Below, in pieces: positions 35,228-37,689 of a stretch of DNA of 37,689 nucleotides. The translations under genes and the position numbers were made by a program. Source of the stretch: Caldilineaceae bacterium (GTDB lineage: Bacteria > Chloroflexota > Anaerolineae > Caldilineales > Caldilineaceae); the NCBI GenBank assembly GCA_022824685.1, contig JAJDZJ010000119.1, forward strand, positions 1-37,689, written 5' to 3'. The number at the start of each line of letters is the position of its first letter. The first letter of the stretch is position 1. Below the pieces are notes generated by a model. That model was not told the DNA's origin. It ran no database searches and saw only the letters and a program-made list of their open reading frames with translations.

Positions 35228-37054
35228 TCAGACACTCAGCAGGAGGTAGCCGATAATGCCGAAAACGACGACCCAGCCCATGTGCCCCGTGCCTTCGACA
35301 ATCTCCAGACCAACATCCCATACGTTGCCCATTCGATGCGTGCTCCACCTTGTCAGGGCCGAGAGCCAGTCAAGCGTCGCGAGTCGGGCAATTCGACTGA
35401 ACCATGACCGGATAGATGGCAACGTCTCGGCCCTGCTGCCACTGGCGCTAAGCATCTCCCTGACCTGAGAACGGGCGATCGCCAGCCCTATGCCCAAGGT
35501 GAGCGGGCCGGCCAAAGTCAGCCAGACCTGCCAGCTTGCAACCGCGCTGGGAGGGTTCCCCGCGCCGCGGGGAATGGCGTCAGGGAGATTGGCCAGGCTG
35601 GTCATCATCTCGGGAAATACACCGGCAATCGCCAGCGGAATGGCGAGAATCACCACATAGACAAGAAGCCTGCCGACAATCCAGGTGTCCGGCTTCATTT
35701 CCCAAACGGAACTGTCGGGTTCTCCGTCCCAACTTCGCAACAGCGAGGAGACGTAAATCATCTGCGTGATGATATAAGCCGCAAAAAGCGGCCACATCAG
35801 CCCCCCCAGTCTTTGGCAGAGGCTTCCTTCGTCAGGGCAGTTTCCGACCATCAACAGCTGGGCGACCACAGACTGCGTCAGAAAACCGGGCGTAAACGGC
35901 ACGCCAACGAGCGCGAGCACGCCCACACTAATCGGTATCTGCCAGTGCCAAGCGCGCCAGATGCGTTCTCCGATCAGCCAGAGGCCCCCGCCGAGAGCGA
36001 AGGTTGTGGTCGGCCAGAGTACGGCTGCCGGGCCTCGAATCTCTGACAGGATGCTCGTCAGTCCCGCGATGCCGACTGCCGTGACCAGCACGAAGGTTGT
36101 ATGCTCTTGCCGAGTCGTCGTTGTAAATGTTGCGATGGCGGATCCAAGCAGGCCAAGCAGAGCGAGAGCCGCAATCTCAGGGCGCGCCAGAAGCTCTTCC
36201 CCGGCCAAGCCGCTCGACCATCCCAGCAACCAAAGCCCGCACAGCGCCGGCGGCATCTGGTCGATGAGCCGATCCGGCATATACATTCGTTCTCCACGCT
36301 GAGGCAGGAGCCACAGATGAAGGGGATAGACTCCGGCACGTATGACGCCGGCCACCAGCATCAGGATCACAGTTTCCTGGGGCAACTGGCCCCCGGCCAA
36401 CAGCTCCGCAGGCCCACTCTGACCGGCCGGTAGCAGTCCTATCAGGAGCAGAAGCGCTCCCATCATGCTCAGGCCCTGAAACTGGCGCGTGGTTGACAGG
36501 CCAGGACCTTCCGGCACAACAGTGCTGCGGGCTATGAAAAAGAGATCCATCACGACCCACATCAGGGTAACGGTGAGGAGGTTTCCGCTGCTGACGAGGA
36601 ACAGCGCGCTGGCGATTGCAGTCAAAGACAATGCCAACGTCAACGCCCGAGAGTGCCAGTTTTCGTCGGTGGTCAGTTCTCGGTTTGAACCGGAAACGCC
36701 GCTGAAGAGCAGGCCGCCCCCTCCCAGCAACAGGATCAGGCAGGATATATACCAGTTCCAACCATTGCTTATCCAGAGCAGATCGGCGCCCTGCGAAAAG
36801 AATGGGCGCCACGGAATACTGAATGCCGGGGCGACGGGTTGAACGCGCAGCGCCACTGTAAGACCTGCGGCAAGACACCAGAAGAGCAGGGCGACGCCAC
36901 TGAGGATCCCGGTCGCGCTTTCAAAGCCCTGCCAGCGTTCGCCAGGCCGGACAAATCGGCCCAATATCCAGAGGACCAGGCTTCCAAGAGTTAAGAGGAG
37001 CGGAGGCGCGACCGGCAAAATCAGCGCTGACCATGTCGCAAGGAAACTGTCCAT
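35228..37054 (-). CDS. Complex I/Hyf antiporter-like membrane subunit (NuoL/M-like, divergent)
   Basis: A 608-residue membrane protein with about 14 or more helices. The family landmarks are visible: LVSSGNLLTVTLMW near residue 153-166, where canonical proteins have WE and this one has WV, and IRAGVYPLHLWLLP near 248-262, where the expected Lys is Arg. So two ionisable channel residues are altered. A C-terminal part of about 150 residues with two or more further helices ends with YLLLSV. The ATG at 37054 is preferred over the upstream open frame to 37282, which encodes no membrane-like sequence. No ribosome site is seen, but an extended -10 lies 8 bases upstream, so the mRNA may be leaderless. 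First gene of the three-gene membrane block. Confidence 0.75.
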   Translation of the reverse strand: MDSFLATWSALILPVAPPLLLTLGSLVLWILGRFVRPGERWQGFESATGILSGVALLFWCLAAGLTVALRVQPVAPAFSIPWRPFFSQGADLLWISNGWNWYISCLILLLGGGGLLFSGVSGSNRELTTDENWHSRALTLALSLTAIASALFLVSSGNLLTVTLMWVVMDLFFIARSTVVPEGPGLSTTRQFQGLSMMGALLLLIGLLPAGQSGPAELLAGGQLPQETVILMLVAGVIRAGVYPLHLWLLPQRGERMYMPDRLIDQMPPALCGLWLLGWSSGLAGEELLARPEIAALALLGLLGSAIATFTTTTRQEHTTFVLVTAVGIAGLTSILSEIRGPAAVLWPTTTFALGGGLWLIGERIWRAWHWQIPISVGVLALVGVPFTPGFLTQSVVAQLLMVGNCPDEGSLCQRLGGLMWPLFAAYIITQMIYVSSLLRSWDGEPDSSVWEMKPDTWIVGRLLVYVVILAIPLAIAGVFPEMMTSLANLPDAIPRGAGNPPSAVASWQVWLTLAGPLTLGIGLAIARSQVREMLSASGSRAETLPSIRSWFSRIARLATLDWLSALTRWSTHRMGNVWDVGLEIVEGTGHMGWVVVFGIIGYLLLSV

Positions 37055-37062
37055 AGCTGCCA

Positions 37063-37071
37063 ATTCTAGCA
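37063..37071 (-). promoter_or_regulatory. Extended -10 placed for a leaderless transcript
   Basis: On the minus strand TGC-TAGAAT (37071-37063) ends 8 bases before the ATG at 37054. A start about 7 bases downstream of the -10 would coincide with the initiation codon. No ribosome site is present, in agreement with leaderless translation. Confidence 0.35.
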
Positions 37072-37481
37072 CAGCCCTACCAACGCCCGAAACATTGCGG
37101 CGCAATCCAGGGATCCTTCTAACCTGTTTGGCTGGCGCTTGTAGGGTCCCTTTGACGTTGTAGACGGCGAAACGCCAGGTGCAGTGGACACAACCGGTCG
37201 GGAGCGGGGCCGCAAGGAGGGAAGAGGCGCCGGCCGCCGGACTCCACTGTGCCAAATGTAGCCACTGGTGAGGGCGCCTCAAGGGGCCTGCGAAGGCAAT
37301 CCCAGGCAGTGAGGCGGCACCGGAAATGGCCCTTCAGTGAGGCAGCCTCTTTACCGCTAATGCCTGGTTGAAAGCGGCGGGAGCGATAACTGGAAGGAGC
37401 GTTGTGGACCTGAATCGGACGAGAGACCAGCCTTCGTCTCCCTGCTTTCCTACAAAGCAGGCTGTCCCAAGCTCAAGTACA

Positions 37482-37511
37482 TTCGCGATGGCGCGCCCTC
37501 TATGCTATACT
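37482..37511 (+). promoter_or_regulatory. Extended -10 promoter candidate, plus strand
   Basis: TTCGCG at 37482-37487, an 18-base spacer and TATACT at 37506-37511 preceded by TGC. It would drive a gene or RNA beyond the window edge. Confidence 0.3.
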
Positions 37512-37689
37512 CAGGGCGATTGCATCTTAATTGGGTCAGAACATCGAAATGCAGCCGAATACTCTTCCAGGTCGGGGTAAGACACAGGGAAATGTACGAA
37601 AGATGGCACGTAGACGGAGAATTTAACTTATCTCGCCGACTGAGGGCCTGATCCGCGGCGTCTTCCCGTCGATATTCAGTAAGCGCAGG

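Larger units (their letters stand above)
37055..37689. other. Region upstream of the membrane block, no gene seen
   Basis: About 635 bases. It holds the extended -10 of the minus-strand membrane gene (37063-37071) and a plus-strand extended -10 promoter candidate (37482-37511). No convincing coding frame; a 26-codon frame starting at 37550 lacks a ribosome site. Confidence 0.45.

Noticed and set aside
34479-35348. 289-codon minus-strand frame
   Set aside because: Overlaps the hydrophobic membrane gene 34313-35056 in another frame; it is rich in Arg, His and Cys, typical of a shadow frame.
36177-36878. 233-codon minus-strand frame
   Set aside because: Lies inside the NuoL-like gene in another frame; no motif, no ribosome site.

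Overview
The window looks like a chromosomal piece of a moderately GC-rich bacterium, most probably a member of the Chloroflexota (Caldilineae/Anaerolineae-like). This is inference. It rests on Pro/Thr-rich stalks between secreted domains, a Flp-type pilin with the GQS..EYALLL signature, bacterial-style mevalonate genes, extended -10 promoters, and LRR/fibronectin surface proteins. No rRNA, tRNA, insertion sequence, prophage or CRISPR array was seen.

Layout. (1) 1-5195, all minus strand: a phosphate-response block with a PhoB-like response regulator, a PhoR-like histidine kinase, a small unrecognised protein and the truncated phosphate-binding lipoprotein PstS. A candidate PHO box and a leader hairpin lie upstream of pstS. 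(2) 5321-12560, minus strand: an M14 carboxypeptidase, an M20 peptidase, a membrane protein, a NYN-domain RNase-like protein, a family 2 glycosyltransferase, the hibernation factor HPF (with an intrinsic terminator), ComF, and a Flp-type pilin immediately upstream of comF. (3) 13276-19072, mixed strands: a coiled-coil zinc-ribbon protein, an NAD-dependent epimerase, a creatininase-family hydrolase, a D-2-hydroxyacid dehydrogenase, a beta-propeller lactonase and a short-chain dehydrogenase. This reads as ordinary small-molecule catabolism. (4) 19356-24818, plus strand: an exported-protein block. DsbA-like oxidase overlaps a DsbB fused to a c-type cytochrome, followed by a membrane-anchored Pro/Thr-stalk protein and a secreted Fn3-LRR protein. 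(5) 25207-29822, plus strand: pth and mfd. (6) 30055-32578, minus strand: HMG-CoA synthase and class II HMG-CoA reductase, the first committed steps of mevalonate synthesis. (7) 32749-37054, minus strand: three consecutive membrane proteins resembling complex I/Hyf antiporter-type subunits. Their channel residues look degenerate and no soluble complex I genes are nearby.

The most unusual items are the DsbB-cytochrome c fusion, the HMG-CoA reductase whose frame and Shine-Dalgarno point to an ATT start codon, the degenerate antiporter-like trio with a possible leaderless first gene, and the pilin-comF pair. Domain calls were made by reading motifs; no database search was possible.
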